The translations under genes and the position numbers were made by a program. Positions 63,555 through 64,000 of a stretch of DNA of 64,000 nt are shown here, piece by piece. Numbering within the stretch: position 1 is the stretch's first letter; every line of letters starts with the position of its first letter. The notes under the pieces are model-generated. The model did not search any database, had not been told where the DNA came from, and was given only the letters and a program-made list of their open reading frames with translations. Where the stretch lies: the NCBI RefSeq assembly GCF_050296195.1, contig NZ_JBNKRB010000045.1. One strand, 5' to 3'. This stretch comes from Gynuella sp050296195. GTDB taxonomy: Bacteria; Pseudomonadota; Gammaproteobacteria; Pseudomonadales; Natronospirillaceae.

Positions 63555-64000
63555 ATGAACGGTGCACAGTACATTCTCAAAACCTTGCAGGAACAGAGTA
63601 TTCGTACTTTGTTTGGTTATCCCGGTGGCTGCATCATGCCGCTATATGATGCTCTGGTGGACTCCAACCTCGAACATGTTTTATGCCGCCACGAACAAGC
63701 CGCCGCTTTAGCAGCAAACGGATACGCTCGCGCGTCCGGCGGGCTTGGTGTCGTTGTGGCGACGTCCGGACCGGGAGCCACTAATCTTATGACCGGCATC
63801 GCCGATGCATTTATGGATTCGATTCCTGTATTGGTGATCACTGGTCAGGTAAGCAGCCATTTGATCGGTAGTGATGCATTTCAGGAAGTGGATGTATTGG
63901 GTATGACGATGGCTATCGTCAAACATTCCTATTTAGTTACCAGTGCTGATGAACTCGAATCAATTATTATAGAAGCTATTCACCTGGCAACATCCGGCAG
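63555..64000 (+). CDS. ilvG: Acetolactate synthase large subunit, N-terminal part (partial)
   Basis: The frame starts at ATG 63555 with GGGAG upstream and remains open to the window edge (148 complete codons). MNGAQYILKTL, FGYPGGCIMPLYDAL, CRHEQAAALAANGYARASG with the catalytic Glu, ATSGPGATNLMTGIADA and GSDAFQEVDVLG match IlvG-type thiamine-diphosphate enzymes, which condense pyruvate (or 2-oxobutyrate) in valine, leucine and isoleucine synthesis. The leader and attenuator upstream favour an ilvG-like over an ilvI-like gene. Confidence 0.92.
   Translation, partial: MNGAQYILKTLQEQSIRTLFGYPGGCIMPLYDALVDSNLEHVLCRHEQAAALAANGYARASGGLGVVVATSGPGATNLMTGIADAFMDSIPVLVITGQVSSHLIGSDAFQEVDVLGMTMAIVKHSYLVTSADELESIIIEAIHLATSG

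Noticed and set aside
1..64000. CRISPR array, tRNA or rRNA gene
   Set aside because: No regularly spaced repeats and no tRNA- or rRNA-like segment was found on reading the intergenic regions.

Overview
The window is a chromosomal segment of a free-living gammaproteobacterium with roughly 50% GC. It carries TRAP and ABC uptake systems, choline-to-betaine osmoprotection, a TPP-controlled thiamine transporter, ergothioneine synthesis, three chemoreceptors and an ilvL-type attenuator before ilvG. Plant-directed secreted factors (a fungal-type pectin lyase and a Nep1-like cytolysin, both with ricin-type lectin domains) and marine-type osmolyte genes suggest a rhizosphere or salt-marsh member of the Oceanospirillales (something like Gynuella or Saccharospirillaceae). 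That placement is an inference from gene content only.

Layout. 1-200: end of ahpF and its terminator. 321-6290 (minus): three secreted hydrolases, a subtilisin-like protease, a pectin lyase and an endonuclease I. 6788-7147: DUF1992 protein. 7514-12047: a TRAP transporter, a shikimate/quinate dehydrogenase-like enzyme, a GntR regulator and a decayed 3-dehydroshikimate dehydratase start, together a probable quinate/shikimate utilisation locus. 12942-14633: an output-less dCache-HAMP receptor with a DUF4388 protein. 16065-23142: betI-betB-betA-choX-choW-choV. 23809-27071: thioredoxin-like protein, DUF4266 lipoprotein, DUF3570 outer-membrane barrel and an ApbE-family flavin transferase.

27432-39302: two paralogous 509-residue chemoreceptors bracket a mosaic of solute-binding, acetyltransferase, VOC, Nep1-like toxin, ATPase and NifX-like genes, pseudogene debris and mobile repeats. 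39321-44647: a flavoprotein and a thiamine-kinase-like gene diverge from a TPP riboswitch and thiBPQ. 45202-53596: acetyltransferase, haem-c chemoreceptor, macrodomain protein, an orphan DctP/SBP3 fusion, LysR, two exporters and a GST. 54072-57844: MarR/zinc-ribbon pair and a polar amino acid ABC operon. 58370-63005: small proteins, egtB-egtD and a sulfotransferase. 63368-64000: ilvL leader, attenuator and the start of ilvG.

A family of about 126-142 bp miniature inverted-repeat elements with 4-bp target duplications occurs as four full copies, one truncated copy and one shorter relative; a distinct 319-bp inverted-repeat element lies in the same 1.7-kb gene-poor stretch as two of them. The strongest candidate for a poorly described system is the 23.8-27.1 kb cluster: the DUF3570 barrel carries a sequence resembling the ApbE flavinylation motif (DTLSGAS) and has its own ApbE next to it. 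No CRISPR array, tRNA or rRNA was seen.
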